The position numbers were made by a program, and so were the translations under genes. The notes under the pieces are model-generated. The model did no database searches. It was given only the letters and a program-made list of their open reading frames with translations, and was not told the DNA's origin. This document shows positions 1 through 12,884 of a stretch of 64,000 nucleotides of DNA, piece after piece. The number at the start of each line of letters is the position of its first letter. The stretch's first letter is position 1. The DNA is from Apostichopus japonicus (Eukaryota > Echinodermata > Holothuroidea > Aspidochirotida > Stichopodidae): assembly GCF_037975245.1 (NCBI RefSeq), contig NC_092568.1, positions 39,820,631-39,884,630 of the forward strand. The letters are read 5' to 3'.

Positions 1-87
1 ACATTCACTGTGGTTGTGTTCCACAGTGACTCTTGTTCCTATTTTATGATGATTTGTTCTTTTCTTTATCTATTCGTTTCTTTGCAG

Positions 88-2940
88 GGGGTAAGTATTC
101 TCTTGATTACAATTTGTAGATATATGTCATTATCTACTCCACTGTCAACGAAACCATTACTTCCTGTTAATTCTTTATAATTTACACAGCATTGAGTACG
201 TACAATAAAATCATTAACATGTTTATCAATTATATGACTGACAATGTCTTAATGAAGATAGAACGATTCTTCTCAAATGAAATTTTAACTACAACGTTAA
301 ACCATCTGTGGTATAATCTAGTGAAGTGATGATTGAAAACGGAATAGCTAAGGAAAGTTTGTTGGATCAGCTGTAATAAACTCACATTCACTGTGCTTTT
401 TTTTCCCCTTTTTTTTTAACTGTTATGTGACGATTTGTTCTTTCTTCTTCTTCTATATATTCGTTTCTTTGCAGAACGTAAGTCGTTTTCTTGATTAACA
501 TTTGTAGATACGTTTTATTATCAATTCCCCTTTCAATAAACCCACCTCTTTCTGTTAATTCTTTATAAGTTACAAATTTTGAATGAAATATTGTAATTTT
601 TACAACATTGATTATGCACAATCTAAGACAATAACATGTTTAATGTTTCCATGGATCGCAATATATATCAATGAAGATAGATCAATTGTTTTTAAATAAA
701 TCTGTAATTCTACCATTAGTTATTGCAAATATCAGCTAATGAGGTTGAAGGCCGAAAACAGCGGAAAAGCTAAGGAAAGCTATTTGTTTCAATTGTAATA
801 AAGTAACATTTTAAAGTCACCGTGTTTGTGTTATGACTAATTTTCTCTATTAAATATTGATTCGTTCTTTCCTTCTTTCTATCTGTTCGTTTCTTTGCAG
901 GCGGTTAGTAGTTATCATGATTAACGTTTGTAGAACAGTGTGATTATCCATTAACATGATATAAAATATTCCTGTTAATTCTTTATTTGCATACACAATT
1001 TGAATAAAATTTGATAATTGCACAACATTGGTTATGCAAAGTTAAATGCAAGTTAAATAACATGTTAATGGATTATATGAATAGCAATATCAATGAAGAT
1101 ATATCGTTTGTTCTGATATAAACGTGTAATTTTAACTTTAAACCACTCATGATATGAGCTAATGAGATGATGAGCCAAATCAGTGGAAAAGCTTAACATC
1201 CCTGTGTGATTTAATTATTTAAAGAAAATTCGTAATTTGATGTCACTTTGGTTACGTTTTTACTAACTCTTGTCTATTATGTGATGATGTGTTACTTTCT
1301 CTTTCTATCTATTTGTGTGTTATGTTGCAGGTGGTAAGTTTTTGTTTTTGTGATAAACATTTGTAGATTCGTTTCAGTTTCTATTCCCCTTTCAAAGAAA
1401 CTACCAGGAAAATTAGTTCCTTTCAATACTTTACATCCTTATATATTTTGAGTGAAATATTACACTTTGCACAACGTTGATGACGCACAATTAATCAATA
1501 ACATGTTTATCGATAATGTGACTGGTAATGTCAATGAAGATGAAATGATTCTTCTGAAATAACTTAAACTACAACATTTTACCATTAATTGTATGATATA
1601 GTGAGGTGAAGAGTGAAAAGCTAAGTAAAGCTAGTTGGTTCAGTTATAATAAACTCACATCCGTTGTGTTTATGTTTCCAGTCTTATCCCTAATATATGA
1701 TGAATTTCTCTTTAATTTTATCTCTTCGTTTCTTTGCAGGCGGTAAGTCGTTTTCTTAATAAACGTTTGTAGATACGTGTCAATGTATTCTCCGATTTCA
1801 AAAATAACAAGCCAATTCCTGTTAATTCTTAATAATTTACACAGCATTGATGACGTACAATTAAATCATTAACATGTTTATCGATTATATGGCTGGCAAT
1901 GTCAATGTTGATTGAACGATTCTTCGAAATGAACTTGTTACTTCACCGTTTAACCATTAATGGTATGATCTAGTGAGGTAATGGACAAGAAAACGGAATA
2001 ACTGAGGAAAGTTAGTTGGATCAGAACTCACATTCACTGTGTTTGTGTTTCCAGTCTTTTTACTGTTATATGATGATTGTTCTTTCTTCTTTCTATCGAT
2101 TCTTTTCTATGCAGACCGTAAGTATTTTTCTTTCAAACATTTGTAGATACGTATCATTATCTATTCCCCTTTCAAATTAAACACTTCTTCCTGTTAATTC
2201 TTATAATTTACACTATTTGAAAAACATATTGTAACTTTCACTGCTTATAACGCTAATCTAAGACAACATGTTTATTGTTTGCATGGATAACCATGTCGAG
2301 AAAGATAGATCAATTGTTTTTATATAAATCTGTTACTCTAACATTTACCATTGAAGTTATCAGCTGGTGAGGTTAAGAGCCAAAAGCAGCAAAAAAGCTA
2401 AGGAAAACTGGTTGTTTCAAATATAATAAACTGACATTTTAAAGTCACCGTGTTTGTGTTTTTACTGTTTTTCTCTATTATATAATAATTCGTTCTTTTA
2501 TTCTTTTTATCCGATCCTTCCTTTGCAGGTGGTAAGTACTCATCATAAATAACGCTTGTAGAACAGTGTTTTCATCCTTTTTACATGACGGAAATTATAT
2601 TCCTGTTAATTCTTTAGTATCATACGCAATTTGAATGAAATTTTATGTTTTGCAAAATTTAATACAAGTTTAAAAACATGGGTATCGATTATATGAACTG
2701 TAGTTTCAATAAAGAGAGAGCGACTGTTGTAAAATGAATTTATCACTATAATATTTAACCATTGAATTATATGAGCTAGTGAGGTGATTAGCTAAAAACA
2801 TGAAATAGGTTAATGAAAACTAGTGGTTTCAATTATAATAGCTTTCGTTTTATAGTCACAATTTAATATTTTTAAATTGTTATCTATTATATTACGATTT
2901 CTTCTCTTCTTCTTTCTATAAATTCGTTTCGTTGCAGATC
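88..2940 (+). CDS. Single-codon microexons, block A (slots 4-11; 8 exons)
   Basis: Eight cassettes each have AG, exactly three bases, then GT. First base and codon: 88 GGG, 475 AAC, 901 GCG, 1331 GTG, 1740 GCG, 2115 ACC, 2529 GTG, 2938 ATC. Read in phase 0 they give Gly-Asn-Ala-Val-Ala-Thr-Val-Ile, which lines up with slots 4-11 of the later 11-codon blocks. Donors are GTAAGT except at 901 (GTTAGT). Slots 1-3 of this block and the 5' end of the gene are upstream of the window. No upstream coding exon is seen, so phase 0 is inferred from the helix-like pattern and conservative changes between blocks. One other frame also lacks stops; the third reads a stop across GTG-ATC. Confidence 0.6.
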
Positions 2941-3188
2941 GTAAGTCTTTTTCATGATTAACGTTTGTAGATATTTATAATGATCTATTCCACTTTCAAA
3001 GAAGGCACCAGGGGGGTCAAATCCGTTTTATTCTTTATTCTTGAAAAGAAATGTGACAAATTTTACAACATTTGGAATGCACACTTAAATACAATCACAT
3101 GTTTATGGATAACTTTAATTGGAATGTCAATGAAGAAAACCGATTGTTTGGAATTGAATTTGTAACTCTAATATTTACACATGAATGG

Positions 3189-3441
3189 TGTTGTGTCGGT
3201 CCCGGGACAACCTAACAAACGTATAGGAAAACTTCATTGACAAACACTATAACGCAATAGGTCCGTCTAAACGGTTAACGTAATGTATTGTGATTTATTA
3301 ACAAGAAAGTGTTCTTCAAGAAACCTTGGTAGATGTTACATAACACATACCATACCATTCAAATTAAGGTATGCATAAATTAACATATATCAAACAATAT
3401 CGTAAACAGATTATTTGGTGGCGCTAAGTATCTATTCAACA
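3189..3441 (-). repeat. Left LTR (3' LTR of the minus-strand element)
   Basis: It starts TGTTGTGTCGGTCCCGGGAC and ends with CA at 3441, and matches 7719-7971 along its full length. Confidence 0.95.
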
Positions 3442-3646
3442 TTCCTCCCCTTCTTCTCATAAGAATATATATCAATATTCGCAATACTTGTTATACGAAA
3501 TTATTAATTATATGGCACTCGGCAACTTTTCAAAAAAATACGTTTCCTATAAACTTTCTTATTCTAGACTTCTAAAATTACTCACGATGAAATATTAAAT
3601 AGAACAAATTGTTTACGAGTACGTGACGATCGTCTCAAATTAGGTG

Positions 3647-4841
3647 TTACTGAATTTTAAGCTTTTGCCACGTCTGGGACCGAAACAACAACGATTTCAA
3701 ATTCTGTTCCTGCGATTCTACTTCAGAAACGGGAGAACTATTTCTCTTTAAACCATGAGTGACGTCATCAACACCAGTTGATTTCGGTTTATTGATCTCG
3801 TCAGAGTCAACAGTAATATCTAAATCCACAATACTTGGCAAGGGATTTAAACCGTTAGATGTGTGCATTTTACTACTATAAGGCTTACATGATCTTGATC
3901 TGATTTGATTAATATGTCTTTTCCATATATGATCATCAACTTTAACCAAATATTTTACAGGACCCAATACTTTAAAAATGGTGCCTTCAACCTATTTATC
4001 AGACGATGATCTAAAATTCGAAACCATGACCTTTTCTCCTACGGAAACAGATCTAATAGCCTTTTCAGTATTTGAATTCTGTTTCTGTGACAGTGAAAAA
4101 TTCAAATTTGGTTAAAAGAATTTAATTAAAGAATAATTTGGCAGGCGTTTCTTTGGTTAAAGATGATCTATATGACAACAGAAATCGATCGATTTTAATT
4201 TGAACGTTGCCACTTTCGAATTTCCATTTTTTCATTGCCTGTTTCAACGTACGAACAAAGCGCTCTGCTTCGCCATTAGATGCTGGGTGTTTGACAGCAC
4301 TTCTAATATGGCGAATGCCATTTTGCTTGCAAAAGACGTTAAACTCTTCAGCAATAAATTGGGGGCCATTATCTGATACTAGCTCTTTTGGCAAGCCGTA
4401 GCGTGCAAATATGGTCCTCAATTCATTGATAGTTTTATTAGCAGTTGTGGATTTCATTAGGATGACCTCTGGCCACTTTGAATGAGCGTCAACAACTATC
4501 AAATACATATGACCGAGGAATGGACCCGCAAAGTCAACGTGAATACGTTGCCATGGTGCGGTGGGCCATTTCCAAGGATTTACATCAACCTTTGGGAGAA
4601 CAGATTGAACTGATTGACACGCATTACACGATTCAACAAGCTGCTCAATCTGCAAATCTAGACCTGGCCAATACACATGCATCCTAGCAAGTGACTTCAT
4701 CCTTACCATACCAGGATGACTGGCGTGCAATTCGCTTAGAATGCGATCTCGGTAACTCGAATGAATGATCACACGAATTCCCCATAAAAGACAATTGCCT
4801 TCGACGGAGAGTTCATTTCTTTTGCTAAAATATGGCGTCAT
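3647..4841 (-). pseudogene. Integrase region of the Gypsy element
   Basis: The 4841-4122 frame holds an HHCC zinc-binding N-terminus (HASHPGMVRMKS ... VESCNACQ) and the DDE core: first Asp in HVDFAGPF, second in VSDNGPQF, Glu in NGEAERFVRT. The C-terminal part continues in another frame at 3967-3647 (MGPVKYLVKVDDHIWKRHINQIR), resembling the C-terminal DNA-binding segment. A frame change or stop lies between about 4120 and 3970. Catalytic residues look intact but the gene does not read through. Confidence 0.87.
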
Positions 4842-4849
4842 TTCTTTGT

Positions 4850-6296
4850 TTAAGTTTTCTTCCGGCCAACCATACAGAACAAAATGTCTAACTCTTGATA
4901 AAATAGGATCACTACTCGTAGCTGTTGCAATTCTTCTGCGCTGACAGGTAAAGATTGAATTTGCGCCTGATTCAAATCATTAGCTTCATTCGTCCACAAT
5001 ACAGCAAACTGATCAACTGTTTTAAGTTTATTACTAGTATGCGCGCTCGAAGTTGGCAATCTAGAAGAGAAATCTACATTTGCATTTTGTTTGGATGTAC
5101 GGTACTGAATATCATATTCATAACCACTCAGAAGGATAGCCCAACGTTGCAATCTAGATGCGGCTAACACAGGGATGCCTTTGTTAGGACCAAACAGAAA
5201 CTTCAATGGCATATGATCGGTGAACAAAGTGAACCGCTTCCCACAAAAGATATTGGTGGAAAATGCGCACTCCATAAACAATTGCTAGGGTCTCTCTTTC
5301 GATTTGAGAATAATTTTGCTCAGTTTTCGTTAGTTTCCTGGAAGCATATGCAATTGGTTTCTCTCCTTCCGGAGTTGAATGTGAGATAACTGCACCAATA
5401 CCATACGGTGATGCATCAACTGAAAGCGTAATCTCCTTAGAGGGGTCAAAGTACACGAGCCCTTTTGAGGAGGTGAGAATTTCTTTAATATCCTCAAATG
5501 CTTGTTGACAATCGCTAGACCATATAAATGTTTTGTCACATCGCAAAGCTGAAGTCATTGGGGCCATAACAGATGATAAATTTGCATGAAATTTACGATA
5601 ATAATTTATAAGCCCTATGAGTGGTTGCAGTTCCTGCTTATTTTGTGGAGCAGGGGCGTTAACAACAGCCTCAACTTTTGCAGGAGATGGGAGAATGCCC
5701 TTAGCATCTACAATAAAACCAAGATACTCGATCGAGTCCCGAAAATATGAACACTTTGATTCCTTAAGTCTCAAACCAACCTCGTCGAGTTTCTTGACTA
5801 CCTGATCCAAGTTCCTTAAATGTTCTTCGTCAGTTTTACCAGTGACGATAATATCGTCAAGATAGCAACCCACCCCATTCAATCCACCCAAAATTTGGTC
5901 CATGCATTGTTGAAAAATTGCAGGGGCGGAGCTTTACTCCAAACGGTAGTCTTGTATACTGAAAAAGACCTAAATGGGTGTTGATCGTAACATATTTTCT
6001 GGAATCGGGATCTAAAATATTTGCAAGTATGCATTTGACAAGTCTAGTTTTGAGAACTTTTGACCACCCTGCAGCTGTGCAAATAACTCGTCGGGACCTG
6101 GCAAAGGATATTCTTGTTGGTGCATTACTGTGTTAATTGTGACCTTGTAGTCCCCGCAAACCCGGATATTACCGTCCCCTTTTCTCACTGGGACAATTGG
6201 GGCGGCCCAATCAGAAAAATCTACTTTTTCTAGCACACCCTCCTTCACTAGTCTATTTAGCTCTTCTGATACCTTAACCTTGATAGCTAGAGGCAT
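4850..6296 (-). pseudogene. pol: Reverse transcriptase and RNase H region of the Gypsy element (broken frames)
   Basis: Three overlapping or adjoining frames carry the domain in order. 6296-6012 has the fingers/palm motifs WAAPIVPVRKGDGNIR, VCGDY and FSKLDLSNAYLQI. 5903-5184 has the catalytic YLDD box (GCYLDDIIVTGK), the palm/thumb region and the RNase H start (LSVDASPYGIGAVI). 5281-4850 carries the rest of RNase H and its linker (FTDHMPLKFLF, RLQRWAILLSGYEYDI). The breaks near 6000-5905 and 5280-5185 show that the copy cannot make a complete Pol, although the catalytic aspartates are present. Confidence 0.88.
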
Positions 6297-6314
6297 GGGC
6301 CTTGGTTTGTAAAA

Positions 6315-6902
6315 TTAGGGCGTTGCATCAGGTTTTATCCTAAGTTTCGCTTGGATGCCTTTGACTGTACCCAATTTCTTATTAAGTACGTTACTACCAG
6401 ACAATATCTCATTGACTTTGTCTTTTGGTGACAAATACACACGATTGATTTTTTGCCAATTTAAATGCAAGTGTTCCAACCAATTTCGACCCAAAAGGGC
6501 GGGACCATTCCCTTCAATGACAAACAAAGGCAATGCTTTTTCGATTCCATTATCCTTAACTTTAACGCTACATTTTCCTTTTACAGGTATCTTCTCTCCT
6601 GTAAATGTTTTCAAAACTGCTTTTGTGGGTTTAATGTCAACCTTAGTCGACAGTGCCTTAACAAATAGATCGTTTGGAATTAGGGAAACACCAGCCCCCG
6701 TATCAAATTCCATAGTTATCTTTTGGTTTTCAATTTCAACTTGAACTTCAATTGGTTTGCTTGACGCAAGTAACTTTACATAGTAAACTGTGACGTATTC
6801 GTCACCACTCTCTTCACCACTAGTACTAGAATCATATTCAGTGGTTTGATTTACTTCCCCAATTCTCGAACTATGTTTACTCTTTTTACTTGTCCTATGC
6901 AA
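6315..6902 (-). CDS. Retroviral-type aspartic protease region of the Gypsy element
   Basis: The 195-residue open frame has a Ser/Lys/Glu-rich start, then the protease core with catalytic motif FDTGAGVSLIP at about residues 65-75 and the late hydrophobic motif ALLGRNWLEHL at about 136-146. This is the usual order for retropepsins that mature Gag-Pol polyproteins by self-assembly into dimers. It lies between the gag remnant and the reverse transcriptase, as in other Gypsy elements, and ends at 6315 just before the reverse transcriptase frame. In the intact ancestor it would have been part of a polyprotein. Confidence 0.85.
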   Translation of the reverse strand: MHRTSKKSKHSSRIGEVNQTTEYDSSTSGEESGDEYVTVYYVKLLASSKPIEVQVEIENQKITMEFDTGAGVSLIPNDLFVKALSTKVDIKPTKAVLKTFTGEKIPVKGKCSVKVKDNGIEKALPLFVIEGNGPALLGRNWLEHLHLNWQKINRVYLSPKDKVNEILSGSNVLNKKLGTVKGIQAKLRIKPDATP

Positions 6903-6961
6903 AGAATTACGTTCCTTATCACTTGGTTTACTTACATCTGGATTTCGCCTGCAAACAACCT

Positions 6962-7647
6962 TTAAATGTCCAACACAATCACAAATATGACACTTATAGT
7001 CCTTATAATAACAGTCCTTTTTAAAATGTCCTGGTTTACCGCGGCACGAACAGAACAGAACACTCGATGACTCGTTGGCTTAGATGTCACGTGATGAACG
7101 CTGGCCCTGGCAGACCCTTCCTTGATAATTGCTGCGTTTTTGGCGGCGGACTCCATACTCATGGAAATTTTCACGGCATTATCCAGCGTTAATGAATCGT
7201 CTTCCGACAAGAGCCTTTTCTGGATATTATTGTCGTAAATCCCGCAAACGAAGCGGTCACGCAGTTTATCCTTCAGGAAACTTCCGAAATTACACGTGCT
7301 AGTCATTCTCTTAGTTCGGCTAAAAACTCTGCAATTGTAGTTGACGAGCTCTGGTTGTAGTTGTAAAATCGGAATCTCTCCAGTAAAACTGGGGGATTGG
7401 GATTGTAGTATTCTCTCAAAGTCCCACAAATTTCGTGAAACTTCTTCGATGATGGCTTGTCCGGCGATACAAGATTTTTCAAAAGTCCATAGCCTTTTGC
7501 TCCCATTGAAGACAAAAGTATCGCCACTTTTTTTTTATTATCCTCTACCTCATATGCTTGGAAAAACAGATTCAAACGTTCCTCGTATGATTCCCAAATT
7601 TCCACAACAGGATCATAAATCTCCACTTTTAACATGTTGGAAGCCAT
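6962..7647 (-). pseudogene. gag: gag region of the Gypsy element (frameshifted)
   Basis: The frame starts with ATG at 7647, just inside the 5' LTR, reading MASNMLKVEIYDPVVE. The first ~115 codons resemble the capsid-like part of retrotransposon Gag (ESYEERLNLFFQAY, then AILLSSMGAKGYGLLKNL). It continues in another frame from about 7300 (KLRDRFVCGIYDNNIQKRLL) to a nucleocapsid-like end near 7050-6930. There a perfect CX2CX4HX4C zinc knuckle (CHICDCVGHLKVVC) follows a less regular one. At least two frame changes separate these pieces, so a full-length Gag is not encoded. Confidence 0.85.
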
Positions 7648-7718
7648 AGTTTCTCCTTCTCCCGGTAAGAATTCCTTTTGGAACTTACGTTTTATTTCCG
7701 ACTATCCTCCTCGCTAGT

Positions 7719-7971
7719 TGTTGTGTCGGTCCCGGGACAACCTAACAAACTTATAGGAAAACTTCATTGACAAACACTATAACGTAATAGGTCCGTCTAA
7801 ACGGTTAACGTAATGTATTGTGATTTATTAACAAGAAAGTGTTCTACAAGAAACCTTGGTGGATGTTACATAACACATACCATACCATTCAAATTAAGGT
7901 ATGCATAAATTAACATATATCAAACAATATCGTAAACAGATTATTTGGTGTCGCTATGTAACTATCAAACA
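7719..7971 (-). repeat. Right LTR (5' LTR of the minus-strand element)
   Basis: It matches the left LTR with scattered substitutions, most in the last 25 bases, and ends in CAAACA before the target duplication AATGG. Confidence 0.95.
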
Positions 7972-8135
7972 AATGGCATGAGTAAACCAGGTTTTGCGCA
8001 AAAAAAGGACAGCTTATGAAAAGTAGTTGTTTAACCTATCATAAATTTACATTATAAAGTCACTGTATTTTTTTTCTGTTTTTCTCTACTAAATCATAAT
8101 TCGTTCTTTTCTTTCATCTATTCGTTTCTCTGCAG

Positions 8136-11100
8136 ACCGTAAGTCTTTATCATGATCGGCATTTGTAGATACGCGTTATTATCTATTCCCTTTTCAAAGA
8201 AACCACCAGGGATATCAATTCCTGTTAATTCCTAAGTTTCATTCACAATTTGAGTGAAATAGAATCTTTTCAACATTGACAACGCACAATCTAAGACAAT
8301 AACATGTTGATTTTTAACATGGATCGCCATGTCAATGAAGATAGATCAATTGTTTTTAAATTATTTTGTTACTCTAACATTAACCATCGATATTATCAGC
8401 TAGTGAGGTTAAGAGCCAAAAGCATCAAGCTAAGGAAACTAGTTGTTTCAATTTAAATAAACTGACATTTTTACTGTTTTTCTCTATTACATATTGATTC
8501 GTTCTTTTCTTCTTTCTATCTGTTCGTTTCTTTGCAGGCGGTAAGTTGTTATCGTGATTAACGTTTGAAGAACATTGTAATTATCTATTAACATGAGGGG
8601 AAAATATTTTATGTTAATTCTTTAATTTTATACACAATTTGAATAAAATTTGATAATTTGCACAACACAGGTAACGCACGATTTAATACAAGTTTAATAA
8701 CATGATTGTTGATTATATGATTGGCAATATCAATGAAGAAAGATCGTTTGTTCTGAAATAAATGTGTAACTTTAACTTCAAAACATTAATGATATGAACT
8801 AATGAGGTGATGAGCTACAACAATGGAAAAGCTTAACAAAACTCTTTGATCTAATCATAAAAAACAATCGCAATTCAAAGTCACTTTGTTTACGATTTTA
8901 CTAACTCTTGTCTATTATGTGATGATGTGTTACTTTCTTTTTCTATTTATTTGTGTGTTTTGTTGCAGTCGGTAAGTTTTTTTACGTGATTATATTTGTA
9001 GATTCGTGTCAGTTTCTATTCCCCTTTCAAAGAAACCACCATGCACATCAGTGAATATTTTGAATGAAATTGAAACTACAGCATTGAAACATTAATGGTA
9101 TGATCTACCGAGGAGATGAGCGAAAAACAGAAAAAAAAAGCTAAGGAAAGCTAGTTGGATCAGTTTTAATAAACTCACATTCACTGTGTTTGTGTTTCCA
9201 GTCTTTTTCCTATGATATGATGATTTTTTCTTTTCTTTATCTATTCGTCTTTTGCAGGGAGTAAGTATTAGTCTTGATTAACGTTTGTAGATACGTGTCA
9301 TTATCTACTCCAATTTCTAAGAAACCATCACTTCATGTTAATTCTTCATAATTTACACAGCATTGATGAAGTACAATTAAATCATTAACATGTTTTTCGA
9401 TTATGTGACTGACAATGTCTTAATGAAGTTTGAACGATTCTTCTAAAATAAACTTGTAACTACAACGGTAAACCGATAATGGTATAATCTAGTAAAGCGA
9501 TGAGCGAAAAGCGAAATAGCTAAGGAAAGTTAGTTGGACCAGCCTTAATAAACTCACATTCCCTGTGTTTGTGTTTCCAGTCTCTTCACTGTTAAATGAT
9601 GATTTGTTCTTTCTTCCCTCTATATTTTGTTTCTTTGCAGGACGTAAGTCTTTATCATGACTAACCTTTGTAGATAAGTTTTATCATTAATTCCCCTATC
9701 AAAGAAATACACCTATTCCTGTTAATGCTTTATAATTTACAAACATTTGAATGAAATATTGTAATTTTCACAACACTGATAATGCAAAATCTTAGACAAT
9801 AACACGTTGATTTTTTCCATGGATCGCAATATAAGTCACTGAAGATAGATCAATTGTTTTTAAATAAATCTGTAACTCTACCATTAGCCATTGAAGTTAT
9901 AAGGGAAGCTGGTCACTTCGCCCAACAACCATTTCGCCCAACTGCCATTTCGCCCAACCTTACCATTTCGCCCAACCAGCCTGTTCATTTCGCCCAACCA
10001 GCCTGGTCATTTCGCCCAACCAGCCTGGTCATTTCGCCCAACCTTGATTAAATATTATACTTCAATAAGGAAACGTTCGGGAATTGTTAACGTTACAGGA
10101 TACGTGTTTTAGGGGTTAGGTTTGATAGGAAACGTTCGGGAATTGTTAACGTTACGGGATACGAACCGAATATTACGGAAAGTTGAAGTCGTGGTTAAAT
10201 TGATAAAGTGGTAACATTGATTAAATATACTACTTCAATATTACGGACGGGTTTTATATTTTTTTGGTAAGGAAACTCGGGAATTGTTAGTCGGTAGGAT
10301 GGATCAGTGTTTTAGGGGTTAGGTTTGATAGGTTTTTATGGGGACTGATTCCCCTTTGTTTGTACAATAAAATAACTTCCATTGTATGCGTAACCGCCTA
10401 AAGTAGTGTAATCCTGCCATTATACCCGAAATAACTGCTTAGATTCCGATCGATATCGAACGGACATCACTTTATTTACCTATCACGAAGTAATATAACC
10501 CAAAATAAATCAAATTGAACTAGTGAAATAGAAAAGTCATGTTATTATTCTGACTGAATATGAGTAAAAAATGGTTGGGCGAAATGACCAACAAGGTTGG
10601 GCGAAATGACCAACAAGGTTGGGCGAAATTACCATGCTGGTTGGGCGAAATTACCATGTTGGTTGGGCGAAATGGTTGTAGGGTGAAGTGACCAGAAAGC
10701 GTTATAAGCTAGTGAGGTGAAAGGCCGAAAGCAGCAGAAAAGCTAAGGAAAACTATTTGATTCAGTTGTGTTTTGACTTTTTTTCTGTATTAAGTTTTGA
10801 TTCGTTCTTTCTTTCTTTCTATCTATCTGTTCGTTTCTTTTCAGGCGGTTAGTAGTTATCATGATTGACGTTTGTAGAACAGTGTTATTATCTATTAACA
10901 TGATGGAAAATATTCCCGTTAATTCTTTATTTGCATAAACAATTTGAATGAAATTTGATAATTTGCACAACATTGGTACGCAAAGTTCAATACAAGTTTA
11001 ATAACATGTTTATAGATAATATGAATAGCAATATCAATGAAGATAGATCGTTTGTTCTGAAATAAATTTGTAAGTTTTTATGTTAAACTATTAATGATAT

Positions 11101-12884
11101 TAGCTCGTAAAAAATGATTAGCCACAACAGTGGAAAAGCTTAACAACACTGATTGATTCAATTATTTAAAGTAAACTCGTAATTTGAAGTCACTGTGGTT
11201 ACGTTATACTGATTCTTGTCTATTTTATGTGATGATTTGTTACTTTCTTTTTCTATCCATTTTTTTGCAGCTGGTAAGTTAATTTTGTGATTACATTTGT
11301 AGAATCGTGTCAGCTTCTAATCCCCTTTTAAAGAAACCACCAGGCAAATTAGTTCCTTCAAATTATTTACATCCTTATACAATTTGAGTGAAATATAACA
11401 TTTGCACAACGTTGATGAAGCACAATTAATCCAGAACATGTTTATCGACCATGTGACTGGTAATGTCAATGAAGATGAAATGATTCTTCTGAAATGAACT
11501 TGGAACTACAACATTTTACCATTAATGGTATGATATAGTAAAGCAATGAGTTAAAAGCTAAGTAAAGCAAGTTTGTTCAGTTGTAATAAACTCACATTTG
11601 TTGTGTTTATGTTCCCAGTCTAATCACTATTATAAGATGATTTTCTCTTTACTTTTATCTATTCGTTTCTTTGCAGGCGGTAATTCGTGTTCTTGATTAA
11701 CGTTTGCAGATACGTGTCATTGTCTACTCCGATTTCAAAGAAACCACCAATTCATGTTAATTTTTTATAATTTACACAGCATTGATGACGAACAATTAAA
11801 TCATTAAGATGTTTATCGACTATATGGCTGGCAATGTCAATTAAATTGTAACGATTTTATGAAGTGAACTACACCGTTTAACCATTATTGGTATGATCTA
11901 GTGAGGTAATGAACAAACAATGGAATAGCTAAGGAAAGTTATTTGGATCACCTGTATTAATCTCACATTCACTGTGTTTGTGTTTCCAGTCTTTTCACTG
12001 TTATATCATGATTTGTTCTTTCTTCTTTCTATTGATTCTTTCTATGCAGAAGGTAAGTCTTTTCTTTATAAACATTTGAAGATACTTGTCATTATCTACT
12101 GCTTTTCATATAAACAACTTATTACTGTTAACTCTTATAATTTATACTATTTGAATGGAATATTGTAACTTTTACTACTTATAACGCATAATCTAAGACA
12201 TTAACATGTTTATTGTTTACATGGATTCCCATGTCAAGGGAGATAGATCAATTGTTTTAAAATAAATTCGTTACTCTAACATTAACCATTGAAGTTATCA
12301 GCTAGTGAGGTTAAGAGCCAAACACAGCAAAAAAGGCTAAGGAAAACTAGTTGTTTCAAATATAATAAACTGACATTTAAAATTCACCGTGTTTGTATTT
12401 TAACTGGTTTTCTCTTTGATATAATAATTTGTTCTTTTCTTCTTTTTATCCGATGCTTTCTTCGCAGGTGGTAAGTACTCATCATAATTAACGTTTGTAG
12501 AACAATGTTTTATCTTTTCACATGAGGGAAATTATATTCCGGTTAATTTATACAAAGTTTGAATACTATTTTATAATTTGCGCAGCAAAAGTAACGCAAA
12601 ACTTAATACAAGTTTAAAAACATGTGTATCGATTATATGAATGGTAGTTTCAATAAAGAGAGAGCGACTGTTGTGAAACGAATTATCACTATCATATTTA
12701 ACCATTGAAGATATGAGCTAGTGAGGTGATTAGCTACAAACATGCAAAAAGGTTACAAAAAACTAGTTGTTTCAATTATAATAGCTTTCGTTTTAGAGTC
12801 ACTATTTATATATTTTTACAATTTTATCTATTATATTACTATTTGTTCTCTTATTCTTTCTATCTATTCGTTTCGATGCAGATC
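8136..12884 (+). CDS. Single-codon microexons, block B (11 exons, TASGDALAKVI)
   Basis: Eleven cassettes: 8136 ACC, 8538 GCG, 8969 TCG, 9258 GGA, 9641 GAC, 10845 GCG, 11271 CTG, 11677 GCG, 12050 AAG, 12468 GTG, 12882 ATC. In phase 0 they read Thr-Ala-Ser-Gly-Asp-Ala-Leu-Ala-Lys-Val-Ile. Asp at slot 5 and Lys at slot 9 are four residues apart, a helix-stabilising i/i+4 pair. Donors depart from GTAAGT at slot 6 (GTTAGT) and slot 8 (GTAATT). The intron before this block holds the Gypsy element; without it that intron is about 407 nt, the array norm. The intron from 9644 to 10844 holds a MITE; without it about 396 nt. The intron before 9258 is short (286 nt) through a deletion in the unit body. 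Confidence 0.65.
9904..10701. mobile_element. Non-autonomous DNA element (MITE) with CATTTCGCCCAACC repeats in its inverted ends
   Basis: The element interrupts one array unit. Target duplication TTATAAG flanks it (9897-9903 and 10702-10708). Its ends are inverted copies with core CTGGTCACTTC, and each carries tandem ~22-bp repeats containing ATTTCGCCCAAC (left) or GTTGGGCGAAAT (right). The centre has short direct repeats such as GGAAACGTTCGGGAATTG twice (from about 10070 and 10119) and no coding frame. It lies between microexons 9641 and 10845 and does not touch either cassette. The superfamily is not assigned. Confidence 0.85.

Larger units (their letters stand above)
3189..7971 (-). mobile_element. 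Gypsy-type LTR retrotransposon in a microexon-array intron
   Basis: Two 253-bp LTRs (3189-3441 and 7719-7971) begin TG and end CA, differ at roughly ten positions, and are flanked by a 5-bp target duplication AATGG (3184-3188 and 7972-7976). The polypurine tract GAGAAGAAGGGGAGGAA lies just inside the left LTR on the minus strand, confirming orientation. Internal order is gag, protease, reverse transcriptase, RNase H, integrase, typical of the Gypsy/Metaviridae group; no env-like frame is seen. Frames are broken at several places, so this copy is probably inactive. Removing element and duplication restores a normal ~407-nt intron between microexons 2938 and 8136. Confidence 0.95.

Noticed and set aside
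4207-7649. Plus-strand frames of 60-129 codons across the Gypsy element
   Set aside because: They are antisense shadows of the minus-strand gag and pol frames.
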